DNA from: Ruminococcus sp.
GTDB lineage: Bacteria; Bacillota; Clostridia; Oscillospirales; Ruminococcaceae
Reading direction: 5' to 3'
Length of the DNA stretch: 64,000 nt
Assembly: GCA_019420505.1 (NCBI GenBank)
Contig: JAHZHC010000016.1
Coordinates: 74,185 to 138,184, forward strand
In this document: positions 49,125-59,160 of the stretch, in pieces
Numbering within the stretch: the stretch's first letter is position 1
How the letters are laid out: every line of letters starts with the position of its first letter
Notes under the pieces: generated by a model
Database searches by the model: none
Told to the model about the DNA's origin: nothing
What the model saw: the letters and a program-made list of their open reading frames with translations, nothing else
Translations under genes and position numbers: made by a program

Positions 49125-51920
49125 TTAAATAGTATTTCTGCATCTTTCACACAATGTAGGATGATCTTCAAATTTACCTACAGAATCTGAATATGACCAG
49201 CATCGTTCACATTTATTGCCGCTTGCTTTATCCACAGTAAACGAAATACCTTCAGCATCTCCACGATATTCACCATTTTCAGAACCTTTGAGCACTTCGG
49301 CTCTTGAAACAATTAAAAGTGCAGGTAATTCATCAGCAATATCCGAAACTGCGTCAAATTTGTCATCATCAACATATATATGCAAATCTGCTTCCAATGA
49401 AGCGCCGATAACTTTTTCAGCTCTCTTAATTTCAAGAGCCTTTTTAGCGTCCTCACGAATCTTAGCAATAAGTTCCCACTTGGTTATAAATTCATCTGAA
49501 ACTGTAATATTGCTCTTTACAGGCATATCGTTAAGGAAAATGCTCTCAGAGTTATCATCCTTTGAATGTGGAATATAAGACCAAATTTCATCCGCAGTAA
49601 ATGACATAATTGGTGCGATCAATCTTGAAATTGCGGAAAGAATACGGTAAATCGTTGTCTGAGCTGCTCTTCTTGAATCAGAATCAACGGCTTCGCAATA
49701 TAATCTGTCCTTCAGAATATCGAGATAGAAATTAGACATATCGATTACGCAGAAGTTATGAATAGCATGAAAAACAATATGATAATCAAACGCCTCATAT
49801 GCAGCATTTACCTTATCAATAAGTTCATCAAGCTTAAGCAGCGCCCATTTGTCCATTTCAAACAGCTTATCATCTGATACGCCGTCTTTATCAATGTCAA
49901 AACCGCCTTTATTTGAAAGATTACCAAGAATAAATCTTGCAGTATTTCTGATCTTTTTATATGCTTCAGAAAGCTGGGCAAGAATTTCTTTTGAAATTCT
50001 GATGTCTGAATGATAATCAGATGAAGCAACCCATAATCTCAGAATATCAGCGCCGTATTTATCGGTAATTTCCTTTGGTTCAATGCCATTTCCCAAAGAC
50101 TTATGCATTGTCTTTCCTTGTCCGTCAACCACCCAGCCGTGGGTACAAACGTTTTTATACGGAGCTTTACCGTTACAAACAACAGAAGTAAGCAAAGAAG
50201 ACTGGAACCAGCCTCTGTACTGATCAGCACCTTCGAGATATAAATCAGCAGGTGATGAAAGCTCTTTGCGTTCATTGAGAACAGCCAAATGTGTAACACC
50301 ACTGTCAAACCAAACGTCAAAAATATCTGTTTCTTTTGTGAATTCTCCGCATCCGCATTCACATTTAACTGAATCAGGAATTATATCTTTAACATCTTTC
50401 AAATACCAGGAATCAGCGCCCTCATATCTGAACATATCTGAAATCGCTTTTATAGTGATATCATTTACAATTGGTTTTCCGCAGTCTTTGCAATAGACAA
50501 CAGGAATCGGCACACCCCATACACGCTGTCTTGAAATACACCAGTCGGAACGATCCATAACCATACCTTTAATTCTGTCTTCGCCCCACTTGGGAATCCA
50601 ATTTACATCCTCAATTGCTTTAATTGCCTGATCTTTAAAGTTCTTTACAGAACAGAACCACTGCTCTGTAGCTCTGAAAAGAATCGGTGATTTACATCTC
50701 CAGCAATGCGGATATTGATGGACTATTTTTTCTAACGCAAACAAAGCGTTATGTTCATCTAAATATTTAGCAATTTCTTTATTTGCCTGATCTGTTGTAA
50801 GACCTTCAAACATACCGGAATCCTTTGTAAGTACGCCTTTTCCGTCAACACCTACAACAATACCGATATCATCATAATTCTTACAAACCTCAAAGTCATC
50901 TACACCATATCCGGGAGCAGTATGAACGCATCCGGTACCGCTTTCAAGTGTAACATGATCGCCAAGAATTATTGGTGATGGTCTGTTCATAAATGGATGT
51001 TCGGTTTTTATACCTTCAAGGTCACTTCCGACAAATCTTGCAATAATCTCATAATTTTCAATACCGGCAGCTTTCATTGTTGAAGGAACTAAATACTCAG
51101 CCATTACATAATTTTCACCGTTATCAGCTTTTACTACGCAATAATCATATTTAGGTCCAAGACAAATAGCAAGGTTTCCGGGAAGAGTCCATGTAGTAGT
51201 TGTCCAAATAACGAAATAGGTATTATCGAGATTAATTCCCTTTTCTGTAAACAGACCTTTATCATCTGAAACTTTAAATTTAACATATATTGAATGACAT
51301 GGATCATCTGAATATTCAATTTCCGCTTCAGCCAAAGCAGTCTGACATTCCGGACACCAATATACAGGTTTAAGACCCTTATATACATATCCATTCTTAG
51401 CCATTTCTCCGAACACTTCAACCTGACGTGCTTCAAACTCCGGTCTTAATGTCAGATAAGGATTATCAAAATCACCTAAAACACCTAATCTTTTAAACTG
51501 AGCTTTCTGATTATCAACAAAAGAAAGTGCAAATTCTTTACAATGTTTTCTGAGTTCTACAGGAGGAATAGCTCCGTTCTCAACACCGATAGATTTCATT
51601 GTTTTCAATTCAATCGGAAGTCCATGAGTATCCCAACCGGGAATATACGGTGAAGAATATCCGCTCATGTTTTTATACTTAACAATTATATCTTTAAGAA
51701 CTTTATTTAAAGCGGTACCTAAATGAATATCACCGTTAGCATACGGAGGTCCGTCATGAAGAATATAAGTCGGTCTTCCCTCATTCTTCTCCATCATTTT
51801 ATAATATAATCTGCTGTCATCCCACTTTTTCAATGCTTCCGGTTCTCTTTTAGGAAGATTTCCTCTCATTGGAAAATCAGTTTCAGGAAGATTTAGTGTT
51901 TTATTATAGTCCTGTGACAT
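49125..51920 (-). CDS. ileS: Isoleucyl-tRNA synthetase
   Basis: A class I synthetase of 931 residues. HIGH reads HLGT in DGPPYANGDIHLGTALNK near residue 60, and the KMSKS loop reads KTMHKSLGNG, a form I recall from other Clostridia. A CP1 editing domain (WTTTTWTLPGNLAIC) is intact. A C-terminal zinc motif CERCW...CERC closes the protein. The start is ATG at 51920 after TTAGGAG. There is no T-box: divIVA lies 18 bases upstream. Confidence 0.96.
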   Translation of the reverse strand: MSQDYNKTLNLPETDFPMRGNLPKREPEALKKWDDSRLYYKMMEKNEGRPTYILHDGPPYANGDIHLGTALNKVLKDIIVKYKNMSGYSSPYIPGWDTHGLPIELKTMKSIGVENGAIPPVELRKHCKEFALSFVDNQKAQFKRLGVLGDFDNPYLTLRPEFEARQVEVFGEMAKNGYVYKGLKPVYWCPECQTALAEAEIEYSDDPCHSIYVKFKVSDDKGLFTEKGINLDNTYFVIWTTTTWTLPGNLAICLGPKYDYCVVKADNGENYVMAEYLVPSTMKAAGIENYEIIARFVGSDLEGIKTEHPFMNRPSPIILGDHVTLESGTGCVHTAPGYGVDDFEVCKNYDDIGIVVGVDGKGVLTKDSGMFEGLTTDQANKEIAKYLDEHNALFALEKIVHQYPHCWRCKSPILFRATEQWFCSVKNFKDQAIKAIEDVNWIPKWGEDRIKGMVMDRSDWCISRQRVWGVPIPVVYCKDCGKPIVNDITIKAISDMFRYEGADSWYLKDVKDIIPDSVKCECGCGEFTKETDIFDVWFDSGVTHLAVLNERKELSSPADLYLEGADQYRGWFQSSLLTSVVCNGKAPYKNVCTHGWVVDGQGKTMHKSLGNGIEPKEITDKYGADILRLWVASSDYHSDIRISKEILAQLSEAYKKIRNTARFILGNLSNKGGFDIDKDGVSDDKLFEMDKWALLKLDELIDKVNAAYEAFDYHIVFHAIHNFCVIDMSNFYLDILKDRLYCEAVDSDSRRAAQTTIYRILSAISRLIAPIMSFTADEIWSYIPHSKDDNSESIFLNDMPVKSNITVSDEFITKWELIAKIREDAKKALEIKRAEKVIGASLEADLHIYVDDDKFDAVSDIADELPALLIVSRAEVLKGSENGEYRGDAEGISFTVDKASGNKCERCWSYSDSVGKFEDHPTLCERCRNTI

Positions 51921-51938
51921 CTGGCAAACTCCTAACAA

Positions 51939-52712
51939 TTAATTATTTTTACCGAATCGTAAATCATTATAAGTATTTTTAGGAATAACAGGATCAAATG
52001 AGCCGGTATTCAGTATCTCCTGAATTCTTTCCTGTGCTTCATTTGTTTCCGGTTCTTCTGCTGTTTCAACAGCCTTCGCTGCATTTTCAGCTTCCATTCT
52101 TTCTGCTTCTTCAGCAGCATCAATCGCCCTCTGAACTTGATCCTCATATTCTTTCAAATCATCTTCGGACATCTGAGGGATATCCATTATAAGGTGAAGC
52201 TGTTTATTATAAAGATCTGTAAGGTTGGCTTTAAAATATGTAACCTCAGCCTGAAGCTTATTGAAAGCTTCCTTCTGGTCTTCGTATGCTTTACGTATTG
52301 CAACTATTTTTTTCTGAGTGTCAACAGTATTTTCTCTGATGAGTTCAGCACACTTATCTTTATGCTCACGGATAATTCTATCACACTCTTCGGCATTTTG
52401 TTCAGCAATTCTAACCTGTTCGGTTTTAGCGGATTCAATCATATCCGAAGCCTGAGTTTTTGCCTCATTAATGATTCTGTTAGATTCTTTCTGTGCAGAA
52501 ATCATAGCTACTTTTATAGCTTCCTCATCTTCACGATACTCATTAATTTTTTCCACTAATTTCATTATTTTAGCTTCACTGTCTTCGTTAAACTGATTTA
52601 CTTCAGCCACATAGTCAGCTATTTCATTCAAAAAGCTATTTACAGCCTCAGGATCATATCCGTTTTTTACAGTATCAAATGTTCTGCCTCTGATATTACT
52701 GGGTTTTAACAT
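51939..52712 (-). CDS. divIVA: DivIVA domain-containing protein
   Basis: A 257-residue coiled-coil protein. The N-terminal lipid-binding domain reads MLKPSNIRGRTFDTVKNGYDPEAVNSFLNEIADYV, followed by a long coiled coil and an acidic, Ala/Glu-rich tail. DivIVA marks negatively curved membrane at poles and septa. It lies in the standard sepF-ylmH-divIVA-ileS order of the Firmicutes division cluster. Confidence 0.93.
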   Translation of the reverse strand: MLKPSNIRGRTFDTVKNGYDPEAVNSFLNEIADYVAEVNQFNEDSEAKIMKLVEKINEYREDEEAIKVAMISAQKESNRIINEAKTQASDMIESAKTEQVRIAEQNAEECDRIIREHKDKCAELIRENTVDTQKKIVAIRKAYEDQKEAFNKLQAEVTYFKANLTDLYNKQLHLIMDIPQMSEDDLKEYEDQVQRAIDAAEEAERMEAENAAKAVETAEEPETNEAQERIQEILNTGSFDPVIPKNTYNDLRFGKNN

Positions 52713-52723
52713 ATTTTAGCCTC

Positions 52724-53506
52724 CTATATATACTTATTCAAGGTTATATGAAATCTGTTTTTCTTTGAAACTCCGTTTACTGATTTAAAAATATACTTGC
52801 CAAAGCCTTTTACAGAAAATACATCACCCGTATTCAAAACCGTATCAACATTATAAGTCGCAGCATGATTCAGCATAACACCCTTTGAAATAATAATTGA
52901 TTTTGATTTTTCACGGGAAACATGTAATCCAAGGCTCAGAATGCAATCCAGCCTCAATGATGAAACCGTACCTGTAATTTCTTCAAACTTCAATTCGGTT
53001 TGTATTGGTTTGATATCATTCTGTTGAACAGTAACACCCACATGTCCGATTTTAGAAATATTTTGGATTACAAGTTCACTCACTGTATTGTACATATAAA
53101 CCTGTGCACAGCCTTTTCCGATAACAATATCCCCTACTGTATTTCGGGCTATATTTAATGACATAAGTGAGCCGAGAATATCCCTATGAGAAAGAATATA
53201 ATTATCGTTATATTTAATCAATAAACAACTAACGGGAAAATCTTCGTTTTCAATAACACTATATTCTGAACAGACACAAAGAATTTTTCTTACGGAATTA
53301 TCATAACCGCCATAAAACTTATAGTTGTTGAATTTTAATGATTTTAAAAGCTGCTCACAAAGGGCTGATTGCCGCTCATCCAGGAAAAAAGAAAACTTTT
53401 TCAGATATCTTTTTTCAGCAGCAGTTGTCCAATCGGCAATTTGGTTAAAAAATATTTTATCCTCATCTGTTAAATTTCTAAGAAAGGATAGATTAAGTTT
53501 TTTCAT
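52724..53506 (-). CDS. ylmH: YlmH, S4-domain RNA-binding protein
   Basis: A 260-residue protein with a C-terminal S4 domain (SLRLDCILSLGLHVSREKSKSIIISKGVMLNH) and the N-terminal YlmH domain. YlmH has been implicated in rescue of 50S-peptidyl-tRNA complexes in Firmicutes. Its first base overlaps the last base of sepF. It belongs to the division cluster by position. Confidence 0.93.
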   Translation of the reverse strand: MKKLNLSFLRNLTDEDKIFFNQIADWTTAAEKRYLKKFSFFLDERQSALCEQLLKSLKFNNYKFYGGYDNSVRKILCVCSEYSVIENEDFPVSCLLIKYNDNYILSHRDILGSLMSLNIARNTVGDIVIGKGCAQVYMYNTVSELVIQNISKIGHVGVTVQQNDIKPIQTELKFEEITGTVSSLRLDCILSLGLHVSREKSKSIIISKGVMLNHAATYNVDTVLNTGDVFSVKGFGKYIFKSVNGVSKKNRFHITLNKYI

Positions 53507-53931
53507 TAAAAGCTATAACCGTTATTCTCCAATTCACTCATCAAATCGATACCGGAAAAGCTTACATTACGAGGCATAATAGCAAATGTTTTCTGAGCCA
53601 TCATTTTGATTTCGGCACCGTTAGCATATGCAACTCCGGATATAAAATCAAGAATACGTTTTGCATCATCACTTTTTACTGTTTCAAGATTCAGGAGAAC
53701 CGTTTTCTGCTCATTGATTTCTCCTCCGATAGACTTGACTTCACTAAAATCATTAGGTCTTGCAAGAACAATCTGCAAGGTTGATGAAGAAGCTATTCTT
53801 GCTTCTCTTCTATTGTCACTGTATGTGTCTTCATAATCATTTTTGTTGTCATAAATTGATTGATATTCGCTCTCCTGTTCCAATTCATCTGTACCTACAA
53901 ATAAACTTTTAATACCCTGAAGTACACTCAT
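53506..53931 (-). CDS. sepF: Cell division protein SepF
   Basis: A 141-residue protein with an N-terminal membrane-binding helix (MSVLQGIKSLFVG), an acidic linker, and a C-terminal domain (LQIVLARPNDFSEVKSIGGEINEQKTVLLNLE) that polymerises into rings and binds FtsZ. It lies three bases after yggS and overlaps ylmH by one base. Confidence 0.95.
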   Translation of the reverse strand: MSVLQGIKSLFVGTDELEQESEYQSIYDNKNDYEDTYSDNRREARIASSSTLQIVLARPNDFSEVKSIGGEINEQKTVLLNLETVKSDDAKRILDFISGVAYANGAEIKMMAQKTFAIMPRNVSFSGIDLMSELENNGYSF

Positions 53932-53934
53932 TTT

Positions 53935-54654
53935 TTAAACCTCCAAATATTTTCTTGCTCCGAAGAGCTTAGTTCCGATTCTTACAAGATTTGAACCGTG
54001 TTTTATTGCAAGTTCGTAATCTCCTGACATACCCATAGACAATGTTTTCATAGAAACATTTTTATATGACTTTTCTTTTGCTTTACAAAAAAGCTCATTC
54101 ATTTCTTCAAAGACATATTCATCTGATCCGATAGGCGGAATTGCCATAAGTCCGCAAACAAAGACATTCTGAAGTTCAGATACCTGATTGAGCAAATCAA
54201 AAAGACTATCTTTTGATATACCGCTTTTTGACAACTCATTACCTATATTTACTTCAATTAGAACATCCATGATCTTATTATTCTTACCGGCAAGCCTGTC
54301 GATTTCACAAGCCAGTTTAAAGCTGGAAACAGACTGAATCATTTTTACATCGTTAATTATATATTTAACTTTATTTGTCTGCAAATGACCGATAAAATGG
54401 ACTTCTGCTTTTTTATCATAATGATCTTTTTTGGACATATATTCCTGAACTCTATTCTCACCGAGCAATGAAACACCCTGAGAAACTGCAAAGTTGATTT
54501 TTTCAGGCTCTACGGTTTTGGTTACCGCCATAAGACTGATTTTCTGATCGCTTTTTCTATATTTAGACTTTGCATTCTCTATATTATAACATATCTCTTT
54601 ATAATTTTCAAGAATATATTTAAATTCCGGATAATTATTTATTGTCTGACACAT
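53935..54654 (-). CDS. yggS: YggS/PLPBP-family pyridoxal phosphate homeostasis protein
   Basis: A 239-residue PLP-binding protein with an alanine-racemase-like barrel. The PLP lysine is in LMAVTKTVEPEKINF near residue 46; GENRVQEYMSK, HFIGHLQTNKVKYI and LSMGMSGDYELAIKHGSNLVRIGTKLFG are typical. Members maintain free PLP levels. The start lies 20 bases inside the end of the HlyD-like gene. Confidence 0.93.
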   Translation of the reverse strand: MCQTINNYPEFKYILENYKEICYNIENAKSKYRKSDQKISLMAVTKTVEPEKINFAVSQGVSLLGENRVQEYMSKKDHYDKKAEVHFIGHLQTNKVKYIINDVKMIQSVSSFKLACEIDRLAGKNNKIMDVLIEVNIGNELSKSGISKDSLFDLLNQVSELQNVFVCGLMAIPPIGSDEYVFEEMNELFCKAKEKSYKNVSMKTLSMGMSGDYELAIKHGSNLVRIGTKLFGARKYLEV

Positions 54655-55843
54655 CTTTATCCAAAATCACCTCCAGAAGAATCTGATCATAAAGCAATAG
54701 AAATTCATCATCAGACGTATTTCTTGAAATTACATAATCTTCATCTTCATTTTCATATATTACATCTATCTTTTTAAAAATAATATCTTTTCCGAGCATT
54801 ACATAAACGCCTTTTTGTTCACCCTGGAATCGGATAGCGCTTCTTGGAACCTTGATTCCATGATACTCGTCAAATACTATTTTCATTGGCAGAACTCTTG
54901 TTTGAACCATGATGTCATCTAATATTTCACAATTGAAAACTACAATAATTTTATTTTCATCTTCTGATGATCTGACAGATTCTACTGTCAAATCATAAAC
55001 CTGCTGAGATGAATTTGTCATCATTCTCAATGATTCACCTTCGGCAATACGTTTATCGTTATTCATAACACCTACAATTTTGCAACTGTAATCATTAAAC
55101 ATTTTGCCTAAAACATTTTTAACAGGTTCAATTTTGCTGTTTACAATTTTATTTATTTCAGCTTCTGAAAGCTTTGCTGCATTTTCTGAATTAAGCTTTT
55201 CTTCATATCCGTCTGCATAAGAAACAAAATAACCTGTTGATTCTGCTTTAATTGAATCCAATGGTTTTGCAGATTTTTTCAGCTTTTCGGATTCAGCAGA
55301 CAGAGATTTAATTCTTTCATTATAATTCTGAGAACTTCCTGTCACCAAATTATAAATATTTATTACAACCGACAAGTCATTCTTAATACTGTTAAACGCT
55401 GTATAATCGTGTTTTTGAGAGCAAGTTAAAATCTGCTTATATTCATTCTCAATTTTTGTTTTCAGCGTTTCCGGCTGAATATAATCTGTTGTGCCCGGAT
55501 TCTGTGATCTGTTAAGATCAGAAATTAAAGAATTGATTTTTTCAATTTTTCTTTGAGTAATTACATCATCCAAAGATGAATATACATTTGCTATTGTACT
55601 GTTAACAGAAACTTTATTACCGTCTTTATAAAGATAATCAAGAACTCCTTTTCCGTCATATTTCAAAACCTTTTCATCTCTGATTATAATACCCTGAAAT
55701 GAAATGTCCTCATTTATATTACAAAGTTCGGCTTCTTCCGTATCATGTTTATCATTAATCTGATAATATATCTGACTGCCTATTGTTGCAAAAAGCAGGA
55801 CAGACAATACTCCAACAAGTATTTTGGTAGTAAGGGATTTCAT
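54635..55843 (-). CDS. HlyD-like membrane-anchored adaptor protein of the division cluster
   Basis: A 402-residue protein with one N-terminal membrane helix (ILVGVLSVLLFATIGSQIYY), a barrel-sandwich hybrid/lipoyl-like region split around a long helical hairpin (about 90-215), and a C-terminal beta domain (VPRSAIRFQGEQKGVYVMLGKDIIFKKIDVIYE). This is the layout of HlyD/periplasmic adaptors. Such a gene is often found next to yggS and sepF in Clostridia and its role is unclear. No export ATPase is nearby. Confidence 0.8.
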   Translation of the reverse strand: MKSLTTKILVGVLSVLLFATIGSQIYYQINDKHDTEEAELCNINEDISFQGIIIRDEKVLKYDGKGVLDYLYKDGNKVSVNSTIANVYSSLDDVITQRKIEKINSLISDLNRSQNPGTTDYIQPETLKTKIENEYKQILTCSQKHDYTAFNSIKNDLSVVINIYNLVTGSSQNYNERIKSLSAESEKLKKSAKPLDSIKAESTGYFVSYADGYEEKLNSENAAKLSEAEINKIVNSKIEPVKNVLGKMFNDYSCKIVGVMNNDKRIAEGESLRMMTNSSQQVYDLTVESVRSSEDENKIIVVFNCEILDDIMVQTRVLPMKIVFDEYHGIKVPRSAIRFQGEQKGVYVMLGKDIIFKKIDVIYENEDEDYVISRNTSDDEFLLLYDQILLEVILDKDVSDNK

Positions 55844-55854
55844 TTATTATCACC

Positions 55855-56100
55855 TTAATTATTATCATTATCGTTTGCTGCATCCAAAATATTTATTGTT
55901 CTTGAAGGAACTATAGTAGAAATTGCATGCTTATAAACTACATTTTGTTTTCCTTCACAATCAAGGATAACTATGTAGCTGTCAAATCCTTTTACATAGC
56001 CCTTGAACTGATAACCGTTCATTAGAAATATAGTAACGGATATTCTATCTTTTCTTGCCTGATTAAGAAACACATCCTGAAGATTAATATTTTTATTCAT
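55855..56100 (-). CDS. hfq: RNA chaperone Hfq
   Basis: An 81-residue Sm-like protein. Sm1 is recognised in [34 protein letters not shown] and Sm2 ends in [13 protein letters not shown], where the usual KHA motif is intact. The start is ATG at 56100 after AAGGAG. The miaA-hfq order is the common bacterial arrangement. A short acidic tail (DAANDNDNN) follows the Sm core. Confidence 0.96.
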   Translation of the reverse strand: MNKNINLQDVFLNQARKDRISVTIFLMNGYQFKGYVKGFDSYIVILDCEGKQNVVYKHAISTIVPSRTINILDAANDNDNN

Positions 56101-56153
56101 TATAAATACACTCCTTATTTTTACACACAACACTGATACCAACTTATATTATA

Positions 56154-57107
56154 TCATAAAATAAATGATTTGGCTATAACATTTTCAACTTTTTCAATAA
56201 AATTTTTATATTTGTCAAATTTATCGATTTGAATCCATTGAATTCCGTCAATTCGTCTAAACCAGGTAAGCTGTCTTTTAGCATAATGACGGGTTTCCTG
56301 CTTAATTTTTTCCACACAGGATTCCAGACTACACAGGTTTTCAAAATACGGAATAAGTTCTTTATAACCTATCGCTTGTTTTGAGGTCGCTGTTTTACAA
56401 TTTTCATACATATACTTCGCTTCGTCAACAAGTCCGTTTTCTATCATTGAATCCACTCTGCTGTTTATTCTGTCATAAAGCAAAGCCCTGTCCGAAAAAG
56501 TCAATCCGATTACACAGCTGTCAAAAGGTGTAATCTCTTTTCTGCTGTTTATTTTATGCTCTGAAAGCTTTATTCCCGTTAATTCAAAAACTTCAATTCC
56601 TCTTATTACTCTTGACAAATTGTTCTCATGCACCTTCGAGGCAGTTTCAGGATCAATTTTGTTTAATTTCTCCCAAAGATAATGATTCCCATATCTTTCA
56701 GCCTCATCTTGCAGCTTAAGCCTTATTAAATCGTCATTTCCGGTATCGTCAAATTTCACATTATCAATCAGTGAACTTATATAAAGGCCGGTTCCACCGC
56801 AAAGAATAGGGGTTTTATTACGTGAATGAATGTCAGCAATAGCTTCCTTAGCCATTTTAACATACTCAGCCACACTGAAATTATGGTCAGGTTCAAAAAT
56901 ATCAATCAAATGGTGAGGAATCCCCTGCATTTCTTCTTCGGTAGGTTTTGCACTGGCGATATTCATATATTTATATATCTGCATAGAATCAGCAGAAACA
57001 ACTTCGCCGTTATATTTTTTTGCAAGTTCAACTGCTAACTTTGTTTTTCCTGAAGCAGTAGGTCCTGCAATTACAATAAGAGGTATTTTCTTAAATTGAT
57101 TTGGCAT
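56154..57107 (-). CDS. miaA: tRNA dimethylallyltransferase
   Basis: A 317-residue enzyme that adds the isopentenyl group to A37 of tRNAs reading U-initial codons. The P-loop reads VIAGPTASGKTKLAVEL, followed by VVSADSMQIYKYMNIASAKPT and the Tyr-rich ETRHYAKRQLTWFRR. Its product is the substrate of MiaB, encoded at the head of the same gene run, so both steps of ms2i6A37 formation are linked here. Confidence 0.96.
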   Translation of the reverse strand: MPNQFKKIPLIVIAGPTASGKTKLAVELAKKYNGEVVSADSMQIYKYMNIASAKPTEEEMQGIPHHLIDIFEPDHNFSVAEYVKMAKEAIADIHSRNKTPILCGGTGLYISSLIDNVKFDDTGNDDLIRLKLQDEAERYGNHYLWEKLNKIDPETASKVHENNLSRVIRGIEVFELTGIKLSEHKINSRKEITPFDSCVIGLTFSDRALLYDRINSRVDSMIENGLVDEAKYMYENCKTATSKQAIGYKELIPYFENLCSLESCVEKIKQETRHYAKRQLTWFRRIDGIQWIQIDKFDKYKNFIEKVENVIAKSFIL

Positions 57108-57127
57108 TTCATACTCCGAATAATATT

Positions 57128-59119
57128 TTACACGATTCTTTTAAATTGTTTTTCAATGTCTTTCTTAGAAAGCTTTATCATGACCGGTCTTCCATGAGGA
57201 CAATATCTGATGTTATCGTTTTCAAACACTGCATTAACCAGAGCCTGTAATTCTATTAAACCGGAATTATCATTAGCCTTGATTGCAGCCTTACAAGCTA
57301 TTGAATGAAATAATTCATCAAAAATTTCAAGCTGCGGATTATGTCTGCATTCAATAAAGTTTTCCGCAAGCTCAGTCACAATTTCAGTCGGATTTTCATC
57401 TTTCAGAACCATTGGTACTCCTGTGACTGCTACAGTAGGCGCAACATCAGGCTCAACAGCGAATCCAAGCTGTTTTATTTTTTCAAGATTACAGCTTAAA
57501 GCGTCATATTCCTCATAAGACAACAGCACCATAATCGGTTCGAGATACATTTGTGTATCCAATTGCTGTGCATCATTTTTAATTTGCTCAAAAATATATC
57601 TCTCGTGAGCCGCATGCTTATCAAACAAAAGCATATCGTCTCCGGATTGGGCGACAATATAAGTTTTAAAAAGTTCACCTATAACAACGGGTTTTACTTC
57701 AGGTTTTACCTCATCAACAATAATTGCAGATTCTTTTTTTTCAAATGCATTCTGATTTATATATTTATACTCAGAAACATCCTCTTGCTGAGCAAAGTTG
57801 TTATATGGCGGAGAAGCCTGATTACCTGCATCAAAATGAGTTTCATAATCATCCTTCTTAACCGTATCTGTGCTTTTATCAGAAATATAATCAGATTTGA
57901 TTTCATCAGCAAATTCAGAAGCTTCGTTTGCTGATTTTCTTACGGGAACGGATTGAACAGCAAATGTTTCAGAAATTGTCCGATTTTCACTATGTGTATT
58001 ATTTGTAACAGCTTTAACAGAGCTTATTGTTTCAAACTTCAACTGTTCGTTCTGATCCGGAGGCGGCGGAAAATCATATAACTCCTCATTTGTATAACGC
58101 TTATTTTCAAATTTAATATCATTAGGTTTATCAAACTGCAACAGCGCATTTTTCACAGCAAAAAATACTGATTCATAAATAATTTTATTATCTGAAAATC
58201 TGACTTCAATTTTAGTTGGATGAACGTTCACATCAACAATATTCGGCGAAATCTGAACATTCAAAACACATGCCGGAAACTTTCCCGTCATTATATTATT
58301 TCTATATGCTTCTTCAAGTGCCGCCGCACATGTTGGAGATTTAATATATCTTCCGTTTACAAAAAAGTTTTGAAATTTACGATTATTTTTAGCAGATAGA
58401 GGTTTAATAACATATCCGGAAACTTTCACATCATGATAAATATAATCAACAGGTATTAGTGAATTTGCAAATTCACGTCCGAAAACTGCATATATTCCGG
58501 AAAAAAGCTTCCCGTCACCCGCAGTTAATAATTCGGTTTTATTATCTCTGATAAATTTAAACGATACATCAGGATGAGAGAGAGCCAATTTGCTTACAAA
58601 CATAGCAACATAATTAGCTTCGGTAGTATCTTTTTTTAAAAATTTAAGCCTTGCAGGTACATTATAAAAAATATCCCTGACTATAAAAGTCGTTCCATCA
58701 GGACAACCTGATTTCTCAATAAGCTTTTCTTCCGAACCCTCTATAACATAATGAGTGCCGTAATCATCATTTGTCATTTTTGTCAGGACTTCAACCTTGG
58801 CAACTGCGCTGATTGAGGCAAGTGCTTCTCCACGGAAACCGAGGGTCAAAATTTTATCAAGATCGTCTTTAATTGATATTTTACTTGTGGCATGACGAAG
58901 AAAGGCCTTGGAAACATCATTTTCTGATATACCGCTGCCGTTATCGGTCACTCTTATATATGTTCGCCCGCCGTTTTTTATTTCTACTGTTATTACATTA
59001 GCGCCGGCGTCAATTGAATTTTCAAGAAGTTCTTTTATAATTGCCGCCGGTCTGTCGATAACTTCCCCCGCAGCAATCAATTCGGAAACTTCTTTGCTTA
59101 ATACATTTATTCTTGACAT
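57128..59119 (-). CDS. mutL: DNA mismatch repair protein MutL
   Basis: A 663-residue GHKL ATPase. The N-terminal motifs are SKEVSELIAAGEVIDRPAAIIKELLENSIDAGA and TLGFRGEALASISAVAKVEV. The C-terminal endonuclease motif reads DKHAAHERYIFEQ (consensus DQHAxxERxxxE), followed by SIACKAAIKAND and CPHGRP, so it is an endonuclease-type MutL. A low-complexity linker separates the halves. It lies 41 bases after mutS. Confidence 0.96.
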   Translation of the reverse strand: MSRINVLSKEVSELIAAGEVIDRPAAIIKELLENSIDAGANVITVEIKNGGRTYIRVTDNGSGISENDVSKAFLRHATSKISIKDDLDKILTLGFRGEALASISAVAKVEVLTKMTNDDYGTHYVIEGSEEKLIEKSGCPDGTTFIVRDIFYNVPARLKFLKKDTTEANYVAMFVSKLALSHPDVSFKFIRDNKTELLTAGDGKLFSGIYAVFGREFANSLIPVDYIYHDVKVSGYVIKPLSAKNNRKFQNFFVNGRYIKSPTCAAALEEAYRNNIMTGKFPACVLNVQISPNIVDVNVHPTKIEVRFSDNKIIYESVFFAVKNALLQFDKPNDIKFENKRYTNEELYDFPPPPDQNEQLKFETISSVKAVTNNTHSENRTISETFAVQSVPVRKSANEASEFADEIKSDYISDKSTDTVKKDDYETHFDAGNQASPPYNNFAQQEDVSEYKYINQNAFEKKESAIIVDEVKPEVKPVVIGELFKTYIVAQSGDDMLLFDKHAAHERYIFEQIKNDAQQLDTQMYLEPIMVLLSYEEYDALSCNLEKIKQLGFAVEPDVAPTVAVTGVPMVLKDENPTEIVTELAENFIECRHNPQLEIFDELFHSIACKAAIKANDNSGLIELQALVNAVFENDNIRYCPHGRPVMIKLSKKDIEKQFKRIV

Positions 59120-59160
59120 TTAGATTTCCTTTGCTTTAAATGTTATATCAATTTTTATCA